A stretch of 64,000 bases of DNA from Ephemerocybe angulata (taxonomy: Eukaryota; Basidiomycota; Agaricomycetes; Agaricales; Psathyrellaceae): assembly GCA_013368325.1 (NCBI GenBank), contig JAACJK010000003.1, forward strand, positions 496,001 through 560,000, in the 5' to 3' direction. Every line of letters begins with the position of its first letter. Within the stretch, counting starts at the first letter, position 1. The position numbers and the translations under genes were made by a program. Below, piece after piece: positions 34,487 through 45,551 of the stretch. The notes below the pieces were generated by a model. It searched no databases. It saw nothing but the letters and a program-made list of their open reading frames with translations, and had not been told where the DNA came from.

Positions 34487-37258
34487 CTATGTTACATGAG
34501 GGGCAGAAGTCAAGGAAGCCACATCCCACACCCTGACCGTCATGTCGTCCGATCCAGAGGCAATCCGCCTTCCGTCTCTTGAAAATGCTACAGTGTTGAT
34601 GACATTGCTGTGCTCCTCTCGCACGCTGCCCACTGCGCCAGTCGAAGCATCCCACACCCTCAATGTCTTATCGTAGGACCCAGAGACGATCCATAATCCG
34701 ACATCGCGGGAAAGTGCAACGGACCTAACGCAATTTCTGTGTCCCTCCAGTACTCTCAGCACCCTGCCTGTCATTACATCCCACACCCTCACCATTCCGT
34801 CATACGACCCCGTCACAATCCGCAGTCCACCCTCCGAAGCTGCAACAGACCAAACATCACTATCGCCCTTCAGGACAGTGTGCACCGTGGTCAAGGTATC
34901 CCACACCCTCACTGTTTTATCAGCCGACCCAGATACAATCCTCGATCCCTTTCCTATAAAGGCCACAGAATAGACAGAATTGGTGTGCCCCTCCAGGATC
35001 CGCAAAACCTGGCCACTCGATGGATCCCATATCCTCACCGTCTTATCGCCCGACCCTGAAACAACCTGCGATCCATCCACCGAGAAGTCAACCGACCAAA
35101 CGTAGCCGGTGTGCCCCGCAAGCACTCTCTCAACTCTGCCTGTCAACACATCCCACACCCTCACCGATTTATCGCGCGACCCGGAGACGATATGCTTCCC
35201 ATCCGGTGAGAATGCAACAGACCTAACGGTACCGCTGTGGCCCCCCAAGACGGTCTGCACCTTGCCTGTTAGTGCATCCCAAATCCTCACTGTGTTGTCG
35301 CCCGACCCAGAAACAATCCTCATGCCATCCCAAGAGAATGCAACTGCGTAGACATAGCTGCTATGCCCCGTCAGTGGGGGAGGGGGTGGAGGAAGCTCCT
35401 CGTGCAAGAAGATATGTTCAACAGCCTTTTTCCACTCTGGCTCGACCATATCTTCTCGAACCTTCAACCGCTGAACCACCTCCAAGTGAAACTTGGCCAT
35501 TTTTTGTGTCAGCGAAAGTGCAACTTGTGTTTCATAGAACGCCTCGATGACCGGCGCCCAAACTTCAGGATGCTCCGCTATCTCTGGTTTGATGGTATAG
35601 CCGTCAAGTCCCTCCCGGAAAACGGGGTTGTCCCTAAGGTTCCCGCCCCAGATATCCTTCAAACCCTCCCGCATGGCGTCAAGGCTGGGGAACAAGGCCG
35701 CCTGGAGCTCTCGAATGCTCTCCTGGTCTTTCAAAAGCCGTTCCGACTCTAGGGAAAGCCATCCATTCAAATCCCCCTCCTTCTCTTGCTTGATGTGCTT
35801 CCACTTCTCAGTCTCCACAGCTGCCTGCTCCACCTCCTGCCGTCCATCCTGGTAATAGTTCTCCGCCGTCGATATCCACCCTTCCATGTCTTCGAGGGAT
35901 GTCTGTGTTTGCTTCAGCCTCAAACTGAGCCGCTCTTTTACTGAAGGCAGCACTCCCAATGCGGCCTTCGTTCCAAATTCATCCAACTGCTTCGTCAGAG
36001 ACTGTTCCTGCTCACGAAGCGTGTCGCGTTCCCGGTTCAAACAGGCACGCTCCTCGTCCGCCACCTTCATTCGCTCCGTCCTTTTCCCAAGCCTGCCCTC
36101 CGCCTCTTTCATCGCAGCGGACGCAGCTTCATATGTCGCACGATCAGCAGCACACTCGTCCGCCACATCCAACGCTTCCCTCTCGAGCTCCTCAATCATT
36201 TCCGTAACCTGAGCCGAGAACTTCTCGATCGTATCGAGAAGGCGCTGGCGCCGAGTTCGCGGGATACGGAAAGTGTCCTGCGGAGGAGCAGCGTCATTGG
36301 CGGTGGTTGGGGTTTGTTGCTTCTGGAGCAGCAAATCGTACTTTGCCGCGAGTTCGTCTCGTTCCTTCGTCACCGTCGCTAATCTTTCCTCTAACGTGCC
36401 ATCCGATCCCTAGGATTGGCGATAAGCATACGCCTCGATGGTCTTGAAGATGACTTACCGGGCCAGCAAAGAGCTTGAGCATGACGTCTCGGGGAGAGGA
36501 GTAGGCTTCGGACGTTAGGCCGGACCGGAAACGAAGAACTTCGCCTGCTGGATTCCGTCGTACATCGTGCAAGTACTCCAACAGGCTTCCGCTAGATTTC
36601 GCACTTGCGTACAGGTCTTCCTCCTTGTTCTGTGCGTCTTCAGCGGTGATGTGAGGGCCGTCATCTTCGTCGATTTGGTCCCAACGCGTCGTGACGCACA
36701 CGACCTGAGCATTTGAAAAAAGTCTCTCAAAGGCGCGTCGTGCACGGCCCTTGAGTTCAGTCGTCGCCATGTCGTTTGCGTTCAGAAACAAGATAACATG
36801 CGACACGGGCGTAGATTGTCTGTTTCCGGTCATAAGAACCAAAGCAGCAGAATGTGGGTCGGGACTGTGCTCACCCATTTGACGCAAGATGCTCCTCCAG
36901 CATCTGAAGAATCTCCTCGGTCTCCTTCGCGCGCTCTCCTGGCTGGTAGCCATCGAACCCAGGAGTGTCGAGGAAGGTCAATGATCTCCCATCCGGAAGA
37001 GTGATGCTGTACTCCTTGATTCCAAGAGTCGGTATCTCAGTGGCAGGCGGTCCAGGTATATCAGCGTCGACTGCATGCTGGACGGCCTTGATGAACTGCA
37101 GGTCTCGATGTCATCGATATGTTCCTCAGAAAGACAAAAGCGAAAACGCACGGTCGTCTTGCCGGCGTCGATCCTGCCTAACACACTGATTACGGTCAAT
37201 TATCTTTCTATTTTATCGAGAAAGCAAAAGGTACATACACAATCGTATGCTCCACCAT
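34487..37258 (-). CDS. GTPase - coiled-coil - WD40 protein, copy 4
   Basis: Five exons on the minus strand: 37258-37239, 37185-37152, 37095-36875, 36819-36459 and 36409-34487, giving 852 residues. Exon lengths 20, 34, 221 and 361 are identical to copy 1, its mirror partner. Motifs: P-loop GRIDAGKT on exon 2, DTPGF, TTRWD, a coiled coil starting GSDGTLEERLATVTKERDEL, poly-proline linker and seven WD40 repeats. Repeat 4 lacks the Gly of the usual LTGTVHTV (reads LTTVHTV), and repeat 6 has an inserted Val (SRDVGLWIVSGS). These in-frame indels suggest repeat-level drift or conversion rather than decay. Confidence 0.92.
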
Positions 37259-37386
37259 ATCCTGTGGCAGGGTTCGAACTTCGAAGATAACTATCGGATG
37301 GTCAGAGGAGGAACTGGATTCGCCCGATTCAGCATAGATGGCTCGTTATAGCCACCACACGTTGAGGTTTGTCTTGTCAGATTGAC

Positions 37387-37404
37387 ACCGTTATCGATAA
37401 GCGC
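37387..37404 (-). promoter_or_regulatory. Palindrome-centred motif of GTPase-WD40 gene 4
   Basis: On the minus strand it is GCGCTTATCGATAACGGT, ending about 129 bases before the start at 37258, as for its mirror partner at 15863-15880. Confidence 0.65.
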
Positions 37405-38596
37405 CGAGTATAAGTTCAATTCTGGATTGGGTGCGGGATGGGAACTCATTCTAAGCGGACTGGTTTAGTGCTCGAAAGCGACGGTGAGAGGATGATATTG
37501 CTTCCGAGTACCTGAAGATCTGGAAATTGAAAGGGTTCGAGGGTACCTAGTAGGTGGACTGGAGCAAAAGCTAAGTAGTCGTCACTAAGTAGTGTACAGC
37601 GGATTCGGGAAGTTCCATGATGGCATCGCCCCCTCGGGTTAGGGTCTATGTATCTGGTGTTCGAGCGTGTGAAATGTGGAATGATTGGCGCCCTCAGGCT
37701 CGTCCTTCCACGTCATTGTCCTATCTTAGGTTTAGGTCCTCTCTTCAGAGTCTTCACTCCCACCAGCGGACTTACTATGGTCTCCTCCCGCTGGAGCCTC
37801 TATTGAGCTATGCGAGGTGGATAGGCAGGGCCCTCTCTATGTCACTATCTACTCCTCGTGTTCTTGACCGCTTACTTACGAGTATGCCTCTTCTCACCGG
37901 GTCTATCGGCTTCTATGTCCTCCTTCTCGCTCATTATACGCAGTTGGACGGGATACACTGCGTCATTAGGCCAGGTTACTAGCCCTAGCCGAATATACGA
38001 GTATGCGTCTCCACTCGCTTGCGCAGAACTTGGCGTCTATATCACATTAATGGCTGCTCTCCAACAGGATACACTTCATGGGGCCGAAGCCGCACTCCCC
38101 AAGCTCGACCCTGCGCTCTTCGCTTGCTTCGCTGCACTTCTCCAAGGGATCCGCAGATGCCCCAAGGCTTAAGGAAAAGCTCGAGTACTCGAGAACAAGC
38201 TAGCTGTCAGACGACGCGGGAGGGGTGCCACCTATGTCGACGATGATGTCAGTACTTGCTGCTAGCGCTCATGAGTCCACTCCTCTCTTTCGGTTCCCTA
38301 ATCCCCGAGCCATTCACAGCGGACGTATCCATTACATGGCGTGCTCCGAAGTCTAACATGCAACCTTTCAGATGGTTAGATATAAGGGTCCTTGGATGAC
38401 ACTGGGGAGAGCAACTTCAAGCGCTCCGGTATCCAGTCTCCCTTCTCCAGAGTCTCCCCTCAATATCTTACTTCTGTTCTCTTTTCTGAGGCTTTCCTCC
38501 GTGCGTGTGCATTTACATATCCCCCCATCTCAACTGGAGCACTGACATGAACCAACAGCCAAAATTCGATCTCCCTTCCTCAGTCGCTAGCCCAAA
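37405..38596. other. Intergenic region upstream of the aquaglyceroporin gene
   Basis: Open frames at 37617-37982 and 37858-38172 overlap in different frames; the second ends LAALLQ-type helical sequence but I recognise no family, so they may be a decayed gene. GATATAAGG near 38380 could be a weak TATA element for the following gene. Confidence 0.35.
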
Positions 38597-39938
38597 ATGC
38601 TCGTCCTCCCCGATGGCATCATCGACCATATCCATGTCGGGAGCATCTACCGAAGGACCATGTGCGTTACCTACTACCCTATCTCAGGGCGAAGCTGCCT
38701 GAAATCTCGCGGCGCTCATAACGCTCCTCGTTCTCAGGTGGCAAATCCGACAGCCCATGGCGGAGTTCTTCGGGACCATGATACTCGTCATATTCGGAGC
38801 TGGAGCTGGCGCGTCCGTGACGCTCTCAGGGAACCCTGGCGTTGCACCAACAAGTAAAGGGGTAGGTCCTGGCAGTTTCCGTTTGCTACACGTGTATGAA
38901 CGCGTTTTCGTTATCTTTCCTTAGGACTTTCTATCCATAAATTTCGGATGGGCTGTCGGCGAGTCTTCGTTATGCTTTCAAGGCGTAAATATGGTCTCAT
39001 CCCTTTATCCGTTGAACAGGACTTGCGATCGGGGTGTGGATAAGCGGTGGCGTTTCAGGAGGGCACATTAACCCTGCGGTCAGTTTATCTGGTCCCCTGC
39101 TCAAAACACCCGCCTGACCTCTTACGATAGATCACGTTCATGTTAGCAGTATGGAGAAAGTTCCCGTGGAGGAAGGTTCCTGGTGGGTTCATTCGCCTCC
39201 CTCAGAGCGAGGGTACGAGGCTAACACGCGCCCAGCCTACATCATCGCGCAGGTGCTCGGTGGCCTTGTCGGAGCGGCGTTGATCTATGGGATCTACGTC
39301 CCCGCAATCGACATCTTCGAAGGCCACGGCGTGCGTACAAAAGCCACTGCGAGTATATTCGCAACTTACCCAGTACGTCCTGACTTCAACTTCGGGATGG
39401 ATGGACGAATACTGACTCTACTCCCTCGATAGCTGGACTACGTCCCTGCAGCAGCAGCGTTCTTCACCGAGTTCATCGCGACCATGATCTTTGGGATGAC
39501 AGTACTGGCTGCGACCGATAAAAAGAGCGCCATCGCGCCTCCAACAGGGCTGCTCCCGCTCACCCTGTTCATCCTCTTCATCGGCTTTGGTACCTCCCTC
39601 GGGATGCAAACATGTACGAAGACCCTCTCTTTCAATCATTGAATCAACCTGCTCATACGATTACTTCATAGCCTGGGCGCTAAACCCTGCACGCGATTTC
39701 GGTCCCCGTTTGTTCCTGTCGATGGCCGGGTACGGGAGAGACGTGTACAATTTCAGGCGGTGCGTATTCTCTGCTCTCCCAAGTTTCGTGCTATTCATTC
39801 GCGCTTTCTGTTTGCAGTCAATACTGGATCTGGTGTCCCATTTTGGCGCCTATTCTTGGTGCTCAGACGGGGGCATTTTTCTACGATTTCTTCCTGTATA
39901 CTGGCCAGGGTATTCTGAACCCAAATGGGCCCTACTGA
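38597..39938 (+). CDS. Aquaglyceroporin (MIP family channel)
   Basis: Nine exons: 38597-38661, 38738-38861, 38925-38958, 39020-39078, 39131-39182, 39236-39372, 39433-39613, 39672-39759 and 39818-39938, giving 286 residues. MIP channels pass water and small polyols across the membrane. The six-helix pattern is visible. The two half-helix signatures are HINPA (N92-A94), split from the next residue by an intron, and LNPARD (222-226); Asp after the second NPAR is the mark of glycerol-permeable members. Intron 3 (38959-39019) begins with GC (GCGAGT) and ends CAG; a GT donor there would break the GWAVGLAIGVW frame. The start at 38597 follows an in-frame stop at 38588 and is the only nearby ATG whose phase fits the second exon. 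Confidence 0.92.
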
Positions 39939-40394
39939 GTTTACTTGGATTCTTTTTTGTTTCATTTTCCTCCGCTGGCGCATCACATTCGTCCATTAAA
40001 TAGATGTTCAAGGGAAACTTATGTTACAATGAAGGTCACTGATCATGAACACCAGCTGCTCATCGCATTCATCATCGAGTCAATCTCAGTGGCAGGGCGG
40101 CAGGGGCAACATGTGCAACGAGATCATGATGTGGGGGTGCTGCGAGGCTGTTAACATAATCCACCAATGTCCCCTTTCTCTGGGAAGGCTACCAAGCTTT
40201 CAAATTTCAACGAGTCGTGAACCCTTGCCAAAGTGGGTATGGACTTGAGCCATGTGTCACTGCAGCGCCTCATTTACTGCCACGGTCCGGGATGTGTCCG
40301 AGGATAGAAAAGCACTGTGTGCTGTGGACACGGTCAACAACAACCTTTCCCAGCTAAGCGACATAGTGACTAGGATCACTCTGAATCGACATCC
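39939..40394. other. Intergenic region
   Basis: The stretch lies between the aquaglyceroporin stop and the start of the NACHT-TPR-CHAT gene. No feature is seen. Confidence 0.5.
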
Positions 40395-43300
40395 ATGGCG
40401 CCAAGTGCATATGACTTGACGTACGGAAAAGAAGGCAAAACAGGTGAGCATGGCCTGCAGGACCTCGGAATACCTTATCGAAACGACCTGATCTGATTAC
40501 AGGCTCATCCAATACTGCTAACTTCTTCAATGGTTCTGAGAATGCCAATGTCGGGACGTTGACGACCACGATGGTTGGAAGGGATCAAGTCAACATATCT
40601 CACCATTATGGATCCGTGGAGGCAAATGTGGAGATAGATGGTAGACTAAACTCCTCCTTCTGAGCCACTTGTGCTAACTCTCTTTTATAGTCCAAGTTGC
40701 GGAAATAGTGGAATGGCTCAAAGGACACAACTTCGATGATGTCTACCGAAAGGCATTGGATCAACGGATGCCAAACACAGGGAGGTGGTTCCTAGAGTTG
40801 CCCCAATTCCAACAGCTTGTGCATGATACAGCTGTGACTTTATGTGCGACAGGGATGCGTGAGTGGTCAAATTACCGAAGTTAAAACCCATCGTACTCAA
40901 TTTACCGATACTCCCTGCCGTCAGCTGGTTCGGGTAAAACCATCTTATCGTACGTTGTTCGCCGAGCACTGAGTTATTCCCTTTGAATCTAACCTCGTAC
41001 CCCCAAGGTCCACCTCCGCGCAGCATTTGAAAGAATCGTTTCCAACCCAGCCGGATATTGCCGTCATATTTGCATTCCTGAGATATGACGAACCCCTGGC
41101 GACCCGGGACATCCTGGCTTCCCTTCTTACCCAGCTCTTTGTGAACTATCGTCATGTCACTCATGAAGTGATGGCATGTGCATACAGTGGGTCGCAGACC
41201 ACCACTCTAACGGGGCGGGAAGTGTCAGACCTTCTGAAGGTGGTTGTAAGAAGGTTTACCAAGGTTTTTATACTCGTCGATGGCCTGGATGAGGCCGCGG
41301 ATGACGTCAAGGATGAGCTGCTCTCCGTCCTAATCTCTCTAGCAGCCAATATTCTTCTGACATCGAGGCCGCTCGATCTCTTTCTCACAAGTCACGCACC
41401 AGGTGCCCTCCGGGTTTCCATCCAAGCACATGCGACAGACATAGAAATCTTTGTCGCTGGCCGGGTCAAGATGAGCGCTAGACTCCAATCGATAATGAGA
41501 AACAAACCGGACCTGCTCGACCGACTGATCGCCCTGATCAAGGAAACCTCTCGGGGAATGTAAGTAATATACCTTACCTACCTCGTCGATAGTCCTCCTG
41601 ACAGCCGTTTTTAGGTTTCTAGTAGCACGACTGCAAATGGATGCTATACGCAATTGCAGAAACGTGAACGGTCTTTTCCAAGCGTTGGAGAACCTACCCT
41701 CTGGCCTCAATGACATGTACCGCCACACCTTTGAGCGAATCAAGGCACAATCAGACGAGGATGTCCATCTTGCTTACTGCGTCTTTGTCTGGCTCCTCCA
41801 CGCCCAGAGGCCACTTTCTCCTGATGAGCTCCAAGAAGCCCTTGCCGTCTCTTTCGAACGCTGCGCTTTCGACCCAGGGGACGTCGTTCCAATTGACCTG
41901 ACGCTTTCGGTCTGTTGCGGCTTGGTGGAAGTGGAACACAAAGCGGTTCGCTTTATCCGTAAGCCTCCTTCTCCTCGAAATAAAGACATTTTTCAATTTG
42001 CATCTGTCCCTAGATTACACAGCGCAAGAGTACATGAAAACTGTCATGTTCGATGGATTCCCGGACCCCCATGCTTTTCTCGCCGTCACCTGCTTGATCT
42101 ATTTGCACTCGCATCTCGCGCACCTTGAAAAGGCGAGATGGTCCACCGTATCCGAGTGGGAGTCCTTCCACTTATCGTCGTACGCACACGAGTGGGGGCA
42201 AGTGCATATCCAAACAAGCCGAGTTGGTGCTCTCCATGACCCTAATCCAAGTTTTTTCCTGCCGAAAGGCCACGCGGGCCTTCTCTCCCAGCTCGCCAAA
42301 CTTTCCCTCCTGTTCGCGCGCCGTTTTCAACATACAGTCAATCTTTCGGATATTACCGGGGCCATTTCCGCACAGCAGACAGCAGTTAATCTCACTCACG
42401 AGGAGTGTACGGGTGACCTGCCTGTCCGGCTCACCTCCCTTGGGCTTTTGTTCATGCTTCGTTATGAATGGTTCGGCGAACAATCGGACATCGTCAAAGC
42501 CGCAGATACCCTGCAGATAGCGGTGGACCTCACTCCAAGCGGTCATGCAAGCCTGCCTGGCCGTCTCTGCAACCTCGGAACCGCCTTGATGCGTCGGGCT
42601 GAAAACATATGCGATCCTTTGGGCATTGCCGAAGCTATATCAGCAATACGAAGGGCAGTGGAGCTCACTCCTGAAGGTCATGCGGACCTCCCAGTCGAGC
42701 TGAACAACCTCGCGGGTGCACATTTGCTCCGTTTCCTATGTGTTGAGAATCACTCAGATCTCGCCGAGGCTATCTCGGTGCTACGGAACGCCTTGCAGCT
42801 CACACCAGATGGACATGAAAACCGACCTGGTTGGCTCTTCAATTTGGGCTACGCCTTATATTCCCGATATCTCTTGGGTGGCGCCGTCGAAGATCTGGAT
42901 CAAAGTGTGGTTCATTTCAAGCATGCAGCGAACGACAGCCTCGGCCACCCTCACGATAGGCTACGAGCAGCAGTGTACTTGGCTGGACTTTTACACCCCC
43001 AAGGCCGCCATTCTTCAGATATACTGGCTAGCTTTGACACTGCATTGGGGCTGGTGTCTTTGATAACGGGCCTCAAGAAAGCCAGACAATGCCGCCATAT
43101 ATCACTTCAACCCCTCCCTGGCATCGCCTTTTCAATCAAACGAGCAGACAAAGGCCTGGAGTGGATGGAGGAACATCGCCGCCTAATTTGGAGCCAATTG
43201 GGTAACTTCCGCTCACCATTCGATAGTTTACACATCCACGACCACAGACTCGCACAAAGCCTTACACGAGCTGCAAAAAATCTCGATCTGGGAGCCACTA

Positions 43301-44769
43301 GATCGACATGGGGTCGTTCTCGTATCAGCATGTCGCAAATACCAGTGGTCGAGGAGCACACGGAGAAGCCTCGTGCGAGCCCAGAAGAAGAGTGGGAGGA
43401 TATTCTTAAAGAGTTGAGGGCCAGTCCCGGCTTCGAAACCTTCCTCCAACCAACACCATGCTCTAACTTACTGCAGCACCTCCCTGAAGCAGGATACGTT
43501 GTTCTTATCCACATCGATGATATCCGGTGTGATGCGGTTGCTCTTCTGGCGGGTCTAGATAAACCTCTTCACATACCTCTCGACTTTCCTTTGTCGCGAG
43601 CCCAAGGCTATCGCGATGGCTTATACAACCAGCTCCAGCTGCGAGGATTTCTTATTCGGGAAGGAGTTCCCGAGGTGGCCACCGAATCTATTTCTAGTGG
43701 TGCCACGCCAGAAAGCCGCCCAGGGTGTGATGACCCAGGCCCCGTACTTCGGGCGATACGCCCTCTCCCGTTCTACGTGAGAAGAGGGCCGGATGATCGT
43801 GTACTCCGGGGTGTTCTTCGAGGTATATGGAATTCCGTAGTGAAACCAATTCTGGACGCCCTAGGTATTACAGTAAGCCTCTTGCCACATCTATCAATGG
43901 TGTAAAGACTAACACGATGTATTCGTTGTTTGGGATAGAGAGAGGATAAATCAACTGGAAAGCGGCTGCCAAGGATCTGGTGGTGTCCGGCAGGGGTGTT
44001 ATCTTTCCTTCCCATTCATGCAGCGGGCATATATGGAGAACTAGAATCTGAAAGCGCCCTCGACTACGTGGTCTCGTCGTACATCCCCTCTATCGCTGCT
44101 CTCAATGACTTGAAGAATAGGCGCCCGATTGATAAGGACAGGTCCGGATTATTCCTAACAAATCAGCCTGATGTCCCCGGCGTTCTCTCAATTCCCGGAA
44201 CAACCGCAGAGGTGCGCTCGATTTACGCCAAGGCCTCTGAACACCGCATGAGGGCCCTCAAACTTGAAGGGGTTACAGCCGAAGAATGCCTTCGTCGCAT
44301 GGAGGAGTTCAGCAGTATCCATCTGGCATGCCACGCATCATCTAATGCGGCTGATCCGTTGCAGAGTCGATTCCGCTTTCATGACAGCTCCCTAAATCTC
44401 GCCACCATCCTGAAAACAAATCTCCAGAACGCCGATCTCGCCTTTCTGTCGGCCTGCCAAACAAGCACTGTCGAAGTTGGGCTTCACAATGAAGCTGTTC
44501 ATCTCGCAGCTGGGATGCTCGCAGCAGGATACCGCAGGGTGGTAGCGACAATGTGGTCTATCGATGATCACACTGCACGACAGGTGGCCGTCGATTTCTA
44601 CGACCGCCTTTTGAGCTACGGTGAAAGTGAAAACCATGAAGGCGGATTTGATGGAGCTCTTTCGGCGCAGGCTTTGAACGATGCCATTCAAAGCCACAGA
44701 GCCCGCCTTTCGCACGATTCAGAGGATTCGCTGTACGCTTGGATTCCGTATGTTCACTTTGGATACTGA
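40395..44769 (+). CDS. NACHT-TPR-CHAT fusion receptor (caspase-like protease tail)
   Basis: Eight exons: 40395-40443, 40503-40640, 40691-40858, 40925-40949, 41008-41559, 41615-41958, 42014-43872 and 43939-44769, giving 1321 residues. The N-terminal module (NFFNGSENANVGTLTTTMV), the 25-base P-loop exon (GMPGSGKT, about 117-124) and VFILVDGLDEA match the two ankyrin receptors exon by exon. After the YTAQEYM exon begins the protein changes: TPR units with a LTPxGHA signature (about 500-760, for example AVELTPEGHADLPVELNNLA) and a helical part lead to a C-terminal CHAT domain. Its catalytic dyad is intact: His in HLACHA (about 1177) and Cys in FLSACQTS (about 1218), and it ends AWIPYVHFGY. CHAT is a caspase-family protease fold; fungal TPR-CHAT proteins are known, and here one is fused to a NACHT switch. 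Proteolytic cell-death output is inference. Confidence 0.92.
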
Positions 44770-45551
44770 ACTGGCTAACTATTACCTTGAAATGAAAGGT
44801 TATATACCATTTATCGATTACATCGAGTCGAGTTGAGCCTGACGACCGAGTGGATGCACCATTCAGCAAAATACCCATGCAACCCGAACATGAAGGGCAC
44901 ATAGGTAATTATCTCGCAAGGTCAGTGGAAACGAAGTCCTAAGGCACTCCCCTGGTTTCTGGGGATCAGCAAGGCGACTACAGAGACGCGCAGCGCTCAC
45001 GATCACAAGTCACAGGCGATAGTAGGAACATCGATACCGCTTTTTCTATCGTGGCCTTGAAAGCAGCGATTCAAAGCGCTTAGCAGTGGACCAGAGAGGA
45101 GCCACCATAAATAAGGCGTGTTCCGTGGCCATCGAGGGTAAGATCTGGTGGCCCACTTTGAGCGCTTTTGCTTCCCGACAAATCCAGTAAGTAATTAACT
45201 ACCTTCCCTCTCTTCGTGCGACGGTCACGGTGTTCAGGCAGAATCGCCTTTTCGGCTTGCCAGCTTGCGAATTTGGACAGCTCGACTTCGGCATTTTCAG
45301 GCGTTTCCTTGCCCAAGTCAACTCCTATACAGCATAAATTGAAACCAAGAGAAATCAAACCACCTACGGGGGAGAAAACTGAAGGGGAACACCGGTACAC
45401 CGGTGGTGAGTGCAGAAAGCAAGTTAAGCCGTCGGCAGCTCGGAGTGTTTCCGAATAAATTCGGCAACCGCCGCCGGCGAGTTCGACAAATGATGCCCCT
45501 AGATCTCCACGTTAACGTTGAACGTTGAATGTCCAGCTTAACAGGTCCACC
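44770..45551. other. Intergenic region
   Basis: There is no supported gene. A small repeated ACACCGGT block (GAACACCGGTACACCGGTGG) lies near 45390-45410. Confidence 0.45.

Larger units (their letters stand above)
30093..37404 (-). repeat. Right arm of the large inverted duplication
   Basis: This is the mirror image of 15863-22529, carrying two minus-strand GTPase-WD40 genes with their promoter motifs. It is longer because a terminal-inverted-repeat element (33500-34216) is inserted between the two genes; the corresponding site in the left arm (about 19070-19100) is empty. Confidence 0.88.

Noticed and set aside
37617..38172. Overlapping frames of about 105-120 codons before the aquaglyceroporin gene
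   Set aside because: No family recognised and no convincing intron joins them; listed only as possible remnants.
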